Counted from the first letter of the stretch, positions 16,475 to 26,491 are shown. The stretch is DNA of 54,015 bases from Candidatus Latescibacterota bacterium (GCA_020349025.1 CP070763.1:2754813-2808827); one strand, 5' to 3'. Numbers and translations: made by a program. The notes: generated from the letters alone by a model not told the origin.

Positions 16475-19400
16475 AGCGTGGCCTCGACCTTCTCGATGCG
16501 GATCTGGCAGGGGTGCCCGTTCAGCTCGGTCTCGGACGCGTTCTCGAGCGGCGTGGCGGAGGTGGTCAGCTCCGCCGCCAGCGTCTCGCTCTGGATGTAG
16601 TCCGCATAGCGCGCAATGGCGCTTTCCACCTCGTTCGCGGCGCTGTGGACACGCAGCCGGATGCGGTCGCTGACGCGCAGGTCCGCCTCCTTGCGCAGGC
16701 CCTGAACCCGGTTGACGAACTCGCGCGCCATACCCTCCTCGATCAACGCGGGGGTGAGCTCGTGGTCCAAGGCAACGGTCAAGGGCCCCGAACACTCGGC
16801 AAAGAGGCCCTCCTTTTCGCGCCGTTCGATGATGACGTCCTCGCGCCCCAGTTTCACCTGGACCGAATCGACTCGCAGCTCGTACTCCCCACCCGCCTCG
16901 ACGGCCAGAACGTCGTCGATCGGCAGCTCCTGGATCGCGCGCGCCACCTTCTGCACGTCGCGCCCCAAACGTGGTCCCAGCGACTTGAAGTTGGCCTTCA
17001 CGACCAGATCGACGAGCTCCGATTCGCGGTCGTCGAACACCACGTCCTTGACGTTCAGCTCCTCGCGCACAAGATCAGCGAACTCCTCGAGAGCGGCGCG
17101 CGCCCGTGGGTCGCGTGTGACCAGGTGGATCGCTCGCAGCGGCTGGCGCACCTTCAAACCGTGTGCCGTGCGCAGGGCGCGCCCCATCGACACGGCACGA
17201 ATGACCAGATCCATACGCTCGTCGAGCTCCTCGTCCTCCTCTTCGGAGCGGTACGTCGGCCAGTCGCGCAGGTGCACGCTTTGCGCGATTTCCTCGCCGC
17301 GCTCGCGCAGCGGTGCCACGAGGTTGCGATACATGACGTCGGAGATGAATGGCATGTAGGGCGCCAGGATGTGACAAGTCTCGAGCAGCACCGCGTACAG
17401 CGTCTCGTAGGCCTGTGCCTTGTCGCCGTCGTCGTCCGATTTCCAGAAGCGCCGCCGGCTGCGGCGGATGTACCAATTGGTGAGATCGTCGACGAAACGC
17501 ACGGTGGGCTCGATGGCGCGCTGCAGCTCGTAGGCTTCCATCGCCTCCGTGACCAAGCGCACCAGGCGTTGCTGGGCCGAGAGGATCCAACGATCGAGCC
17601 TGTTGTCGCGCGAGGCTGCGTCGGGGCGCAGCGGCACCCGTGGCTCCCAGCCGTCGACGTTGGCGTAAGTGACGAAGAAGCTGTACGCATTCCACAGCGG
17701 CAGGACGATGCTTCGTAGGACCTCGCGCACACCCTCCTCGGTGAAACGCAGGTTCTCGCCGCGGACGACGGCCGAGTTCATCATGTAGAGTCGCAGTGCG
17801 TCGGCGCCGTAGCGATCGATCATGGCGTCCGGCTCCGGATAGTTCTTCAGCCGCTTGCTCATCTTCTTGCCGTCACTCGCGAGCACCAGGCCGTTGACGA
17901 TGACGTTGCTGAAAGCGGGCTTGTCGAAGAGCGCCGTCGACAGAACGAGCAGCGTGTAGAACCAGCCGCGGGTCTGATCGATTCCCTCAGCAATGAACTC
18001 GGCGGGGAAGTTGGCTTCGAAGCGCTCCTTGGCCTCGAACGGATAGTGATTCTGTGCGTACGGCATGGAGCCGCTCTCGAACCAGCAATCGAGCACCTCG
18101 GGAACGCGCCGCATGACGCCGGTGCACGACTTGCACGCCAACGTGATCTCGTCGACGAAGTGCTTGTGCAGGTCCTGCACTTCTTTCCCGGAGAGCTCGC
18201 GCAGCTCGGCGATGCTGCCGATACAGACGTCCTCTTTGCACTCTTCACAGCGCCATACGGGAAGAGGCGTACCCCAGTAGCGGTTGCGTGAGATTGCCCA
18301 GTCGCGAGCATTCAGCAACCACTGGCCGAAACGCCCTTCCTGGAGATGAGCCGGCACCCAGTGGATCTCGCGGTTGTTCGCGAGCATGCGTTCCTTGATC
18401 GGATCGATGCGCACGAACCACGTGGTGATGGCTCGGTAGATGAGTGGCGCGTCGCATCGATAGCAGTGCGGGTAGTTGTGCTGCAGCGTGCCGCGATGGA
18501 CGAGCTTGCCCTCGTCGCGCAGACGCCGCATGATGTCGCCATCGGCGTCCTTGACGAAGGTGCCGACGTAGTCGGGAACCTCCTGTGTGAAACGGCCCTC
18601 GGCGTCGACGGGACAGACGACGGGCAACCCGTATTGCTGGCCCATCGCGTAGTCGTCCTCACCGAAACCGGGCGCGGAATGCACGATGCCCGTTCCCTCT
18701 TCCGTGGAAACAAACCCCGCAACCAGGACGCGAAACGCGCCCGACGCCGCGTGCTGCGCGAAGTAGTCGAAAAGCGGCTCGTACGGCAGGTCGTGGAGAT
18801 CACGCCCCGTGAGCGTGGCGCGCACATGAACGCTCTGCGGATCCTTCCAATAGGTGGCGACGCGGTCGCGTGCCAGAATGTACTCCTCGTTGCCGTCGAC
18901 GACGTGGTCGTAGGCAATCTCCTCACCCACCGCGAGCGCCAGGTTGCTGGGCAGCGTCCATGGTGTCGTCGTCCACGCCAGAAGGTAGAGGGGCCGCTCG
19001 GCTCCGAGCCGTGCCGCGGCTTCGGCGGGTACGCGGAAGCGCAGCGTGATCGCGGGGTCCTGCACGTCCTGATAGCCTTGGGCTGTCTCGAAGTTCGACA
19101 ACGGCGTGGCGCAGCGCGGGCAGTAGGGCATGACCTTGAAGCCTTCGTAGATCAGCTCGTCGTCCCAGATGCGTCGGAAGGCCCACCAGATCGACTCCAT
19201 GTAGCTGGAGTCCATCGTCTTGTAGTCGTTGTCGAAGTCGACCCAGCGCCCCATGCGTCGCACGGTCTTGCGCCACTCCGCCACGTAGCGCAGCACGATG
19301 CCGCGGCACGCCTCGTTGAAGCGAGCCACGCCGTACGCCTCGATGTCGCGGCGTGAGCCGAGCTGCAGCTCGCGCTCCATCTCGAACTCGACCGGAAGCC

Positions 19401-19668
19401 CGTGGCAATCCCAGCCGAATCTTCGCTCGACGTACCAACCGCGCATGGTGCGAAAACGCGGCACGATGTCCTTGATCGTTCCGGCCAACAGGTGCCCGTA
19501 GTGCGGAAGACCGGTGGCGAAGGGCGGACCGTCGTAGAAGACGTACTCCCGACCGCCCGCGCGCCGCTCGAGCGAGCGCTCGAAAGTGCGCTCCTCCTCC
19601 CAGGCGCGGTTGATCTCCTCCTCCTGCTGGGCGAAGTCGATGCGGCTCGTGACTTCCCGGAACGGCAT
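16471..19668 (-). CDS. ileS: Isoleucyl-tRNA synthetase, eukaryote-like (IleS2) type
   Basis: 1065 residues, longer than the usual bacterial IleS1 (about 930). The class I HIGH-equivalent is GLPHYGHLLAGTIKD near residue 55 and the KMSKS-equivalent is DGKKMSKRLKNY near residue 610. The WDCHGLPVE and GWFYTLLVLSTALF segments are also typical. PFATGLPHYGH and the length point to the IleS2 clade, which is known for low sensitivity to mupirocin. The C-terminus has an anticodon-binding region and a further domain, but no terminal Zn-finger was seen. Charges tRNA-Ile with Ile and edits Val. Confidence 0.97.
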   Translation of the reverse strand: MPFREVTSRIDFAQQEEEINRAWEEERTFERSLERRAGGREYVFYDGPPFATGLPHYGHLLAGTIKDIVPRFRTMRGWYVERRFGWDCHGLPVEFEMERELQLGSRRDIEAYGVARFNEACRGIVLRYVAEWRKTVRRMGRWVDFDNDYKTMDSSYMESIWWAFRRIWDDELIYEGFKVMPYCPRCATPLSNFETAQGYQDVQDPAITLRFRVPAEAAARLGAERPLYLLAWTTTPWTLPSNLALAVGEEIAYDHVVDGNEEYILARDRVATYWKDPQSVHVRATLTGRDLHDLPYEPLFDYFAQHAASGAFRVLVAGFVSTEEGTGIVHSAPGFGEDDYAMGQQYGLPVVCPVDAEGRFTQEVPDYVGTFVKDADGDIMRRLRDEGKLVHRGTLQHNYPHCYRCDAPLIYRAITTWFVRIDPIKERMLANNREIHWVPAHLQEGRFGQWLLNARDWAISRNRYWGTPLPVWRCEECKEDVCIGSIAELRELSGKEVQDLHKHFVDEITLACKSCTGVMRRVPEVLDCWFESGSMPYAQNHYPFEAKERFEANFPAEFIAEGIDQTRGWFYTLLVLSTALFDKPAFSNVIVNGLVLASDGKKMSKRLKNYPEPDAMIDRYGADALRLYMMNSAVVRGENLRFTEEGVREVLRSIVLPLWNAYSFFVTYANVDGWEPRVPLRPDAASRDNRLDRWILSAQQRLVRLVTEAMEAYELQRAIEPTVRFVDDLTNWYIRRSRRRFWKSDDDGDKAQAYETLYAVLLETCHILAPYMPFISDVMYRNLVAPLRERGEEIAQSVHLRDWPTYRSEEEDEELDERMDLVIRAVSMGRALRTAHGLKVRQPLRAIHLVTRDPRARAALEEFADLVREELNVKDVVFDDRESELVDLVVKANFKSLGPRLGRDVQKVARAIQELPIDDVLAVEAGGEYELRVDSVQVKLGREDVIIERREKEGLFAECSGPLTVALDHELTPALIEEGMAREFVNRVQGLRKEADLRVSDRIRLRVHSAANEVESAIARYADYIQSETLAAELTTSATPLENASETELNGHPCQIRIEKVEATL

Positions 19669-19707
19669 GGTTCTCCCTCTCGCAGCGCCAGCGACGCGGT
19701 CGGCGAG

Positions 19708-19713
19708 ATCATA
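19708..19713 (-). promoter_or_regulatory. Candidate -10 element upstream of ileS
   Basis: TATGAT on the minus strand, about 40 bp before the ileS ATG. The -35 position reads CTGGCG at 18-bp spacing, a poor match. No T-box leader (specifier stem, TGGN bulge) was seen in the 175-bp gap before ileS. Confidence 0.3.
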
Positions 19714-19842
19714 GCGACCTCGAGTCGGAGCCGCCAGTGCAGCGACTGGAGGCGGGCGAGCGCCCGAGGGCGCAGGGGAAGCTCAAACGAAGGGGGCGTG
19801 GATCTCACGCCCCCTCCTTGGCAAGCGAGCTGCGTGTGCAGG

Positions 19843-21561
19843 TCAGCGGTTGAGCAGGACGAGCTTGTGCGTGATGCGTTGTGGACCGACCCGCAGGGCG
19901 ATGAAGTAGACGCCGCGTGAGACCGCGCCTCCGCGTGCGTCGGTGCGATCCCAGGTGTGCACGTAGGCGCCCGGCTCGGCGGCGCCCGATAGCAGCGAGC
20001 GCACACGCCGCCCGGCCGCGTCGTAGACCGCCAGCGAGACATCTTCCTGCGCCGTTGCAATGCGGTAGCGGATCTGGATCGGCTCGTCGCCACCCGGATC
20101 CGTGGCGTCGAGAGCGTTGGGTCTCGCCTCTGCCGCCGCTTCGACACGGATCGGAGAGCTGGTGCTGGAGCGGCCCATGCGGTTGTCGAGGCGCAATCGA
20201 TACCAGTAGGTCGTGGCCGGCTCGATTTCCGGATCGGTCCACGACATGCTCGCCGCCGGACGCAAGCTCCCGCTTCTCGATGCGTACGGTCCCGATGCGG
20301 CCGTCGCACGCTCGACCACGACGCCGCGCAGCGTGCCGATGTCCGAGCCCTCGAGTCGCCACCCGAGACGGACGCGGTCGTCGTACGCCTCGATGTGCAC
20401 GTCGGAGAGTGTGACCGGAGTCACCGGATCGTTCCAATCGCTGCCGTTCCAGGCGGCGATGTTGCGCGCCTGTTGACCATCCACAAGCGTGAATTCGCCG
20501 CCGACGACGAGCTTCTGGTTGTACTCGACCAGCGCCAGCACCTTGCCATTCGTGCCGCCACCGGGAGTGGCATCTCCCAGGCGTTTCCATCCTGTGCCGT
20601 CGAACCAGGTGACGTTGTTGACAGGGACTCCGTCGGCGTGATCGAAAACGCCGCCTGCCGCCATGCCCCCGGCGTAGTGCGCCATGGCGTGCACTTCGGC
20701 GGTGTCGCGGCTGCTTCCGATCCACATCCCGAGCGACAGCGGCTGCCAGCGGGCGCCCACCTCGCGCCCGACGGAGTAGCCGTTCGTCTGCCACCAGATG
20801 CGACGAAAGCGTCCACCCGCCACCAGAGTGCCGTCCAGGTCTTGCACGACGTTGAACCATCCGTCCGCCGCGGAGTTCAGACCCGCCCAGTCGGCAGCGA
20901 AGGCCAGGATCCGACTGTCTGCACTCGAGGAGCCGGGCAACTGGATGTCACCGGCCGCAATCAAGCGCCCGCGTGAGACGGCGAGCGATTTGACCTTGCC
21001 CTCCAGTCCGCTGCCGACCGATTTCCAGGTGTCGGCAAACCACTGTGCGACCCCGAGAGCGGGCGCACCGCCCGCGCGCGTGAACTCGCCACCCGCGAAC
21101 ACGAACAGGTCGTGCCGCGTCGTCAGCGCGTAGACCGGACCGTTCGCGCCCACGCCGAGCGCGGTCCAATCGCTGCCGTTCCACCACGCGACGTGGCCAA
21201 CCACCAGGCTGCCGATCTCATCGAACTCCCCCCCGACGATCAGGCTGTCCCCGAGAACCGTGAGGGCGTGGACGGGAGCGTTCGTGCCCGCGCCGAGCGG
21301 GCGCCATTGCGCCCCGTCCCAACGCGCAATGTGGTTCACGACGACCTCTCCACCACCGAGAGCGTTGGCGGTGACGAAGTCGCCCCCCGCGATCAAATCC
21401 CCCTTGTAGACCGCAAGCGCGCGCACCGTACCAAAAACGCCAGCGATCTCTTCTGTGGCTGCGGGCGCAGCGAAGAAGAGAGCCAACGCGCAGAAACTCA
21501 GGAGAGCCTGCGTGAATCTCGCCGAGACCGAATCGCGTCGGAGATGCAGCAGTGACGACAT
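19843..21561 (-). CDS. Secreted beta-propeller-like protein with fibronectin III and FlgD-like C-terminal domain
   Basis: 572 residues from the ATG at 21561 (AAGG 9 nt upstream). A signal peptide is visible (TQALLSFCALALFFAAPAA). Residues about 35-380 contain repeating units of about 45 residues of the type HIARWDGAQWRPLGAGTNAP followed by VHALTVLGDSLIVGGEF, i.e. outer-surface propeller/kelch-like blades. Residues about 395-485 resemble a fibronectin III domain (TYWYRLRLDNRMGRSS). The last 85 residues have the FlgD-Ig pattern LAVYDAAGRRVRSLLSG, then SRGVYFIALRVG, typical of extracellular proteins in FCB-group bacteria and often linked to type IX-like sorting. Promoter at 21715-21743. Confidence 0.8.
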   Translation of the reverse strand: MSSLLHLRRDSVSARFTQALLSFCALALFFAAPAATEEIAGVFGTVRALAVYKGDLIAGGDFVTANALGGGEVVVNHIARWDGAQWRPLGAGTNAPVHALTVLGDSLIVGGEFDEIGSLVVGHVAWWNGSDWTALGVGANGPVYALTTRHDLFVFAGGEFTRAGGAPALGVAQWFADTWKSVGSGLEGKVKSLAVSRGRLIAAGDIQLPGSSSADSRILAFAADWAGLNSAADGWFNVVQDLDGTLVAGGRFRRIWWQTNGYSVGREVGARWQPLSLGMWIGSSRDTAEVHAMAHYAGGMAAGGVFDHADGVPVNNVTWFDGTGWKRLGDATPGGGTNGKVLALVEYNQKLVVGGEFTLVDGQQARNIAAWNGSDWNDPVTPVTLSDVHIEAYDDRVRLGWRLEGSDIGTLRGVVVERATAASGPYASRSGSLRPAASMSWTDPEIEPATTYWYRLRLDNRMGRSSTSSPIRVEAAAEARPNALDATDPGGDEPIQIRYRIATAQEDVSLAVYDAAGRRVRSLLSGAAEPGAYVHTWDRTDARGGAVSRGVYFIALRVGPQRITHKLVLLNR

Positions 21562-21714
21562 GGAGACCATCCTTCGCTCAGGCCAAGGCGTGACGCGCCG
21601 CGTTGCGCCGTCGGCCCACCGAGGCATCCCACTCGATGGATTCGGGCGCCAGCGATCCGTCGGGGCGAGGCACGAATGACCAACGCACAACTGGCTTGAG
21701 AACTAAGTGCGAGG

Positions 21715-21743
21715 ATTATGGAGCCAACGTGCAGCGACGTCAA
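21715..21743 (-). promoter_or_regulatory. Promoter of the secreted propeller gene
   Basis: Minus strand: TTGACG at 21743-21738, a 17-bp spacer and CATAAT at 21720-21715, within an unusually AT-rich patch. The predicted start is near 21708, leaving a leader of about 145 nt before the ATG at 21561. Confidence 0.5.
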
Positions 21744-21787
21744 CCACGCAGCCAATCAGAGGTCACGCGGTGTCTCCAGACAGACGG

Positions 21788-22900
21788 CTAGACCAGGTAC
21801 TGTCGTTCGCGAATCTTGCGCGGCAGGTACTCTTCCGAGATGAAAGAGATCCCCTTGGACGAGAGTGCTTCGATCTCGAGCTTAACGCCCTCCTTCAACA
21901 TCTTGTGCATCTCGCGCTGCCACGCCTTGCGCTCGAACCATGGGTACGCCAGCATCTGCTTGGCGCGCTTCTGGTCGGTCTCGTCGAGTCGGATGAAGAC
22001 GTTGGAGGAGAGATCGAATCTCTTCGGGTCGAAAGAGGAGAGTCCGACGAAGCGTGCCTCCGGGACCGCCATGCGCACGCTCTCGTACGCCAGGTTGATC
22101 GAACCCTGCTTCACGACGGAATAGATGTAGAAGCCCCACGGATCGTTGTCGACCAGCACGTAGAGCGGTAGCTTGAGCTCCTTCACCATCCGATGGCAGA
22201 GGCGTCGCACGCCCCGCGGCGCCATGCCGTTCCCGTGGATCAGAATCGCCTTGTGTTTCTTCCAGAACTTGTCCTCGTTCAGACGACGCCACACGGCATC
22301 CTTTTCCACCAGGAGAATCATCTTGGCGTTGCAGCGCTTGAACTGGATGACGTTCTCCTCGACGATCGACGGCACGCTCCATCCGCCGCTGCCGAGGCGC
22401 CGGAGATCGATGGTGTCGCCCGCGTCGACCAGGGTCAGGTCCCCCACCATGGCGCCACGGTTCGAAGCAAAGAGATTCATCTCCTCACGCAACGAGTCGA
22501 TCGTCACCTCGAGGTCCTCGATGATCGGGTCGGACTCCTCCTGCTCTTCGAAGGTGTTCTGCTTGGTGCCACCGATGGTGTGCTTCGTGATGTAGTAGAG
22601 GTCGCGGATGCTGGTGGTCTTCGCCGCGTCCAGGAGGTCCTTGCAGGCCGAAGCCACGAGGAACGTCTGCATGTACTTGCGTGCCTGGCCGACGTTGAAG
22701 AGAGCGCGTGTCTGCGTCTGATCACCGAGCTCGATGATCGAGCGCTTGCGATCGTATTTGACGTTGGCGAGCGTCCGTGCGGGGATCTGCACCGCCGGAT
22801 TGCTGCCCGCCCTGATTTGCCGGACGGCGCCCTCGCCCAGCTCGCGGAGCTTGCTGGCGACGTCTCCCTTCTTGCGCCGCTTCCTGGGTCGAGCGCTCAT
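21788..22900 (-). CDS. top6A: DNA topoisomerase VI subunit A (Spo11-type)
   Basis: 370 residues. The catalytic Tyr lies in [12 protein letters not shown] near residue 100 (5Y-CAP domain), and the Toprim domain shows [13 protein letters not shown] (Glu near residue 200) and [16 protein letters not shown] (Asp-x-Asp near residue 250). Subunit A cleaves both DNA strands through 5'-phosphotyrosyl links, acting as an A2B2 type IIB topoisomerase with subunit B. The start ATG overlaps the stop of the B gene (ATGA), so translation is probably coupled. Topo VI is typical of archaea and plants and patchy in bacteria. Confidence 0.95.
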   Translation of the reverse strand: MSARPRKRRKKGDVASKLRELGEGAVRQIRAGSNPAVQIPARTLANVKYDRKRSIIELGDQTQTRALFNVGQARKYMQTFLVASACKDLLDAAKTTSIRDLYYITKHTIGGTKQNTFEEQEESDPIIEDLEVTIDSLREEMNLFASNRGAMVGDLTLVDAGDTIDLRRLGSGGWSVPSIVEENVIQFKRCNAKMILLVEKDAVWRRLNEDKFWKKHKAILIHGNGMAPRGVRRLCHRMVKELKLPLYVLVDNDPWGFYIYSVVKQGSINLAYESVRMAVPEARFVGLSSFDPKRFDLSSNVFIRLDETDQKRAKQMLAYPWFERKAWQREMHKMLKEGVKLEIEALSSKGISFISEEYLPRKIRERQYLV

Positions 22901-24921
22901 CTCGCTTCCTCCTTCGCCGCTTTGCGGCGGCCCCGCACGCGACGCGTGGGGGCAACGATGGCCTCGGCGTCTCCATCCGTGTGACGAGCCGCCAGCCGCG
23001 AAAGCTCCTTCTGCAGCTTGCTCCGGTCGACCCGCGTCAGGTTGCCGAGCGATTCGACGAGCTCACCGATGTACATCGCGAAGATGCCGCGCCGGCGCTC
23101 CTCGCGTTTCTGATGCTCGCGCCGCCGCAGGTAGCCGCCGAGCTTGCGACCGCACTCCTTCAGCGCCAGCCGGATCTCCTTGAGGATCTCCGGATAATGC
23201 GCAATCGCCTCCTTCGATTCACTCGTGAACGGCACCCAAACCGACGCCACGTGCACCAGAAGCACCATCGGACCCTGCGGCAACGCACCCTTCGGCTGCG
23301 GCAAGCCGTACTGGCGCCAGTTGGTGTCGACCGTGGCGTTGAAGGTGGCACAGGCGGACTGCTGGTATTGCAGCGGCACCCGGTTCGCCATGCGCAGCAG
23401 CGTGATCGGACCCTGCTGCGCATCGGCGTCACGGCCCGTGCTGTGGGGGGAACCATCCTCTTCGACGAAGCCGCGCAGCGCGCCGCCGTAGGCGAGACCC
23501 GCTTCCACCTGGAAAGGGTTGCCGCGGTAGACGGACGGCGGCCGCGTGGTGCAGGCGTAGAACTCCGCTTGGATCTCGCGTTCGAGTCCGCAGCGCACGA
23601 GGTGCTCACCGATCGGGACGACGCACGACGGTGGCGGCGCGTAGATCTTCACCCGCGGAATGGCGCGATGCAGGCTCTCGACTTCGGCCGGCTTCAGGTC
23701 GCGCGGTCTGCGCCGGGGTTCGAGCCCGGCCGTGCGCACGATGCGCTCCGCCACCTTGGCGCTGACGCGCGAGAACTCCTGTTGCAGGGCACTGGAGAGC
23801 GTGCGCGCCTTCGTCTCCTTCAACAGGCTCTGGAGCGCGCCCAGCTCGACGCCGTAAGGATGCGGCTTGATCTCGGTCGGTTCCGGCGGCAGCTCCTCGG
23901 CCGCGCGTGGCAGGTGCACCGGCGCTCGCCCCTTCGGAGGCTGGTAGAGGATCTCGGCGTGCGGGTTCGCGATCGCCACCTGCTCCAGGTATTCGTCCAC
24001 CGAACGACGACCGCCCTTGTACGTCCCCTCGAGCTCGATCTCGATCCGCGTTCCGTGATCGCGCTCCCATTTCACCGTGTGGTCTTCGATGATCTCGGGT
24101 GTGTTGCGGCTGGTGTCGATCACGATCTCGAAGTGGTGTGCCGAGCGCCCTTTTCCCGTCTTCGACGTGATCACCACCGGCTTGCCGGTGGTGAGTTGAC
24201 CGTACATGCCGGCGGCCGAGATCCCGATCCCCTGCTGGCCGCGTGATTGACGCAAGCGGTGGAACTTCGATCCGTACAGCAGCTTTCCGAACACCTTCGG
24301 CACCTGGGACTTGACGATGCCAGGGCCGTTGTCTTCGACGACCACCCGGTAGCGATCGTCGCCGATCTCGACGAGCTCGACGCGCACCGACGGCAGAATG
24401 CCCGCTTCTTCGGCGGCGTCGAGGCTGTTGTCCACGCCCTCCTTCACCGCCGTCAAAAGTGCACGCGCCGGGCTGTCGAAGCCGAGCAGATGGCGATTCT
24501 TGGTGAAGAACTCGCTGACCGAGATCTCGCGCTGGCGCCCCGCCATCGACTCCGCGCTCATGCGCCGCCGTGTTTTCGCCGGGGCCCGTTTGGTGGCCGG
24601 CGCGGGCTCGGCACCGTTCGCCTTCCCCTGGCCGGATCCGTTGCCGGCGCCGGCGGTGCGCGCTGCCGGAGCGCGCTTGGCGGTGGTCACCTTGCCGGCG
24701 CGGCGGGGCTTCGTCCCCCGCTTCCGTGCTGGCTTCGCTCGCGTCTTCTTCTCACCACGTTTCTTCGACACGGCACGAGTGCTCTTGCGACGCCCGCCCG
24801 CACCCCGGCCGGCGGCCTGCATGGGGACGCCCGCGACCGGAGCCTCCACCGGCTCCATTTCCGCGTCGGTCTCACCCAGCACAACCGGGGAGCCTGTCGA
24901 CCTGCGAATGCGCACGTCCAT
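22897..24921 (-). CDS. top6B: DNA topoisomerase VI subunit B with a long basic N-terminal tail
   Basis: 674 residues from the ATG at 24921 (AGGAG upstream). Residues about 35-130 are a low-complexity Lys/Arg/Ala/Pro tail ([20 protein letters not shown] and similar) resembling histone H1 or AlgP tails. The GHKL ATPase follows: [15 protein letters not shown] (N box), VVEDNGPGI (G1), [19 protein letters not shown] (G2). The H2TH and transducer domains extend to about residue 600, with a charged C-terminal region ending [17 protein letters not shown]-driven dimerisation gates DNA strand passage with subunit A. It is the first gene of the B-A operon and divergent from the lipoprotein gene. Confidence 0.95.
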   Translation of the reverse strand: MDVRIRRSTGSPVVLGETDAEMEPVEAPVAGVPMQAAGRGAGGRRKSTRAVSKKRGEKKTRAKPARKRGTKPRRAGKVTTAKRAPAARTAGAGNGSGQGKANGAEPAPATKRAPAKTRRRMSAESMAGRQREISVSEFFTKNRHLLGFDSPARALLTAVKEGVDNSLDAAEEAGILPSVRVELVEIGDDRYRVVVEDNGPGIVKSQVPKVFGKLLYGSKFHRLRQSRGQQGIGISAAGMYGQLTTGKPVVITSKTGKGRSAHHFEIVIDTSRNTPEIIEDHTVKWERDHGTRIEIELEGTYKGGRRSVDEYLEQVAIANPHAEILYQPPKGRAPVHLPRAAEELPPEPTEIKPHPYGVELGALQSLLKETKARTLSSALQQEFSRVSAKVAERIVRTAGLEPRRRPRDLKPAEVESLHRAIPRVKIYAPPPSCVVPIGEHLVRCGLEREIQAEFYACTTRPPSVYRGNPFQVEAGLAYGGALRGFVEEDGSPHSTGRDADAQQGPITLLRMANRVPLQYQQSACATFNATVDTNWRQYGLPQPKGALPQGPMVLLVHVASVWVPFTSESKEAIAHYPEILKEIRLALKECGRKLGGYLRRREHQKREERRRGIFAMYIGELVESLGNLTRVDRSKLQKELSRLAARHTDGDAEAIVAPTRRVRGRRKAAKEEAR

Positions 24922-24983
24922 TCTCTGCTCCTGCCTTTGTCGCTTCGTGTACGTTTCGTTGCCAGCGACGGCGAACTCCACAT

Positions 24984-25013
24984 ACATTAGACACAGCCGA
25001 CGCAGCCCGGCAA
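24984..25013 (-). promoter_or_regulatory. Candidate promoter of the Topo VI operon
   Basis: Minus strand: TTGCCG at 25013-25008 and TAATGT at 24989-24984 with an 18-bp spacer (alternatively TCTAAT with 16 bp). It lies in the 139-bp divergent gap before the top6B ATG. Confidence 0.4.
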
Positions 25014-25060
25014 GCCGGAGTTCCGTTTCGAGCCTGCGGGAGGTTTCCATCTTGGGATCG

Positions 25061-26008
25061 ATGCAGCAGGCGCCGCAACGAGGTGCGCGTCGCTCCGTGG
25101 CGACCTGTGTCCTCCTCGTGGCGAGCCTGACGATGCTCGGACTCCTGGCTGTCTGCAAGGCCCGGCCCGAGGAATCGAACGAAAGCCGAAGCGACCCGGA
25201 AGCAGGTGTCGATCCACAGCGCTACGAACGCCTCGTGCAACGCAACCTCGATCCCCGCGTCAGCTTGCCCGAGAGCCTCATCGCCGCGCGTATGCAGGAG
25301 TGGCGCGACTTGCCGATCGGTGAGCGCATTGCACGCTGGGCAGAGCTCTACCTCGAGCGCGGCGATGCAACCTACGTGTTCGGGCTTCAGGAGGGTGGCT
25401 ACGTCGCAGACAGCCTTCTCGTGCAGGACTTCAAGCAGGACTGCGTGCTCTTCTCGTACCGCTGCACCGAGCTGGCGCGCGCGACGACTCCGCGCCAGGC
25501 CATCTCCCGGGCCCTGGAGACGCGTTTCGCCGGCGCCGATCCTGGGGCGGTGGTGTCACCCGCCGGCGCGGTCGACTACGACCACGGCGCGCACCTCGAC
25601 TTTTCGCTCGACATCGTGCGCTCGGGACTCTGGGGCTCCGACGTCACGGCCGTGGTGGGGGTTGCCGAGAAAGACGACGTCGGCACCAACCGCTATGCGG
25701 CGGGATCGTTCGCCTACATTCCGACGGCGAAGTTGCGGCTCGAGCATCTGCAAGATGGCGACCTTCTCTACTTCGTCTTCGACGAGGAGAACGAGCGCGG
25801 CCAGCGCATGCGTTCCGAGTACGGGCTCGTGATCGGTCACCAGGGAATCGCGCGCCGCCGCGCCGGGGCGGTCGACGTCATCCATGCCGCCCGCTCCGAT
25901 CTGCCCGGCGAGTACTCGGGCGACCGCGTCGTGCGCGTCCCACTGCTCACCTACCTGCAGCGGGTCGAGAGCTTCAAGGGCATCATCGTGACGCGGATCG
26001 CGGAGTAG
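25061..26008 (+). CDS. Putative lipoprotein with cysteine-peptidase-like (NlpC/P60 or DUF1460-like) domain
   Basis: 315 residues. The N-terminus has basic residues, a hydrophobic core and a lipobox (LLGLLAVC, Cys near residue 32), so it is likely anchored by lipid. The mature part contains [18 protein letters not shown] (candidate nucleophile Cys near residue 128), [18 protein letters not shown] and [20 protein letters not shown] with a His in the position expected for a papain-like fold, followed by [20 protein letters not shown]. This resembles N-acetylmuramoyl-L-alanine amidase/NlpC-type wall hydrolases, but the assignment is tentative. It is divergent from top6B. Confidence 0.5.
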   Translation: MQQAPQRGARRSVATCVLLVASLTMLGLLAVCKARPEESNESRSDPEAGVDPQRYERLVQRNLDPRVSLPESLIAARMQEWRDLPIGERIARWAELYLERGDATYVFGLQEGGYVADSLLVQDFKQDCVLFSYRCTELARATTPRQAISRALETRFAGADPGAVVSPAGAVDYDHGAHLDFSLDIVRSGLWGSDVTAVVGVAEKDDVGTNRYAAGSFAYIPTAKLRLEHLQDGDLLYFVFDEENERGQRMRSEYGLVIGHQGIARRRAGAVDVIHAARSDLPGEYSGDRVVRVPLLTYLQRVESFKGIIVTRIAE

Positions 26009-26206
26009 CTTGCGAAATGGGACGCTCCGCGCCGGCAGGAGAAACGTCCGTCGAGAGCGACGTCGACGCCGCCGCGGGGAGCGCGGTCCCGGAGCCGTGT
26101 CCCGCCGGCGCTCCACTCCTCCCAGACGTCGCGTCGAGGGGCTGGGTCCCACAACGGAATCAGGCTCAGGACGCGCTCTCGCGCCCGAATTCCGCACTTT
26201 TTTGCT

Positions 26207-26236
26207 TTGACAACGGAGCGCCAACGCGCCTAGAGT
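26207..26236 (+). promoter_or_regulatory. Strong sigma-70-type promoter of the histone-fold gene
   Basis: TTGACA at 26207-26212, 18-bp spacer, TAGAGT at 26231-26236, preceded by a T-rich tract (26198-26208). It is followed by a GAGGAGGT ribosome binding site at 26271-26278 and the ATG at 26288. A consensus -35 plus a near-perfect SD suggests high expression, as expected for a chromatin protein. Confidence 0.65.
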
Positions 26237-26287
26237 TCCCGCGGTCACACGACAACTCCATCCACCCATCGAGGAGGTACCTGCTCT

Positions 26288-26491
26288 ATGGCAGCGAAGC
26301 GCGGCAAGAAAGCCAAAGGACCGGCGGAGCTGATCATCTCGAAGAGCCGCACCAAGGGCGCGACCAAGAAGTGCAACGTTTCGAGCGACTTCTATGGCGC
26401 ACTCGACAAGAAGGTTCGGTCGCTCATCTCCGAGGCCGAGTCGCGGGCGATTGCCAACAAACGCAAGACGCTCAAGCCCGCCGATCTGTAA
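26288..26491 (+). CDS. Small histone-fold DNA-binding protein (bacterial histone)
   Basis: 67 residues, very basic at the N-terminus (MAAKRGKKAKG). The C-terminal half reads NVSSDFYGALDKKVRSLISE, then AESRAIANKRKTLKPADL. This matches the long central helix of a histone fold followed by the RKT loop and the start of helix 3, as in archaeal histones (GRKTV..EDI) and in small bacterial histones such as that of Bdellovibrio. Helix 3 is very short because the protein ends at PADL. It probably forms dimers that bind DNA, and strong promoter and SD signals suggest abundance. Assignment is from motif pattern by eye; other small basic proteins are the alternative. Confidence 0.7.
   Translation: MAAKRGKKAKGPAELIISKSRTKGATKKCNVSSDFYGALDKKVRSLISEAESRAIANKRKTLKPADL

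Noticed and set aside
14363..16600. 745-residue open frame on the plus strand
   Set aside because: Antisense to the Mrr-like and Tat-type genes; no recognisable motif.
19669..19842. T-box riboswitch upstream of ileS
   Set aside because: No specifier loop, TGGN bulge or terminator/antiterminator pair is visible in the 175-bp gap.
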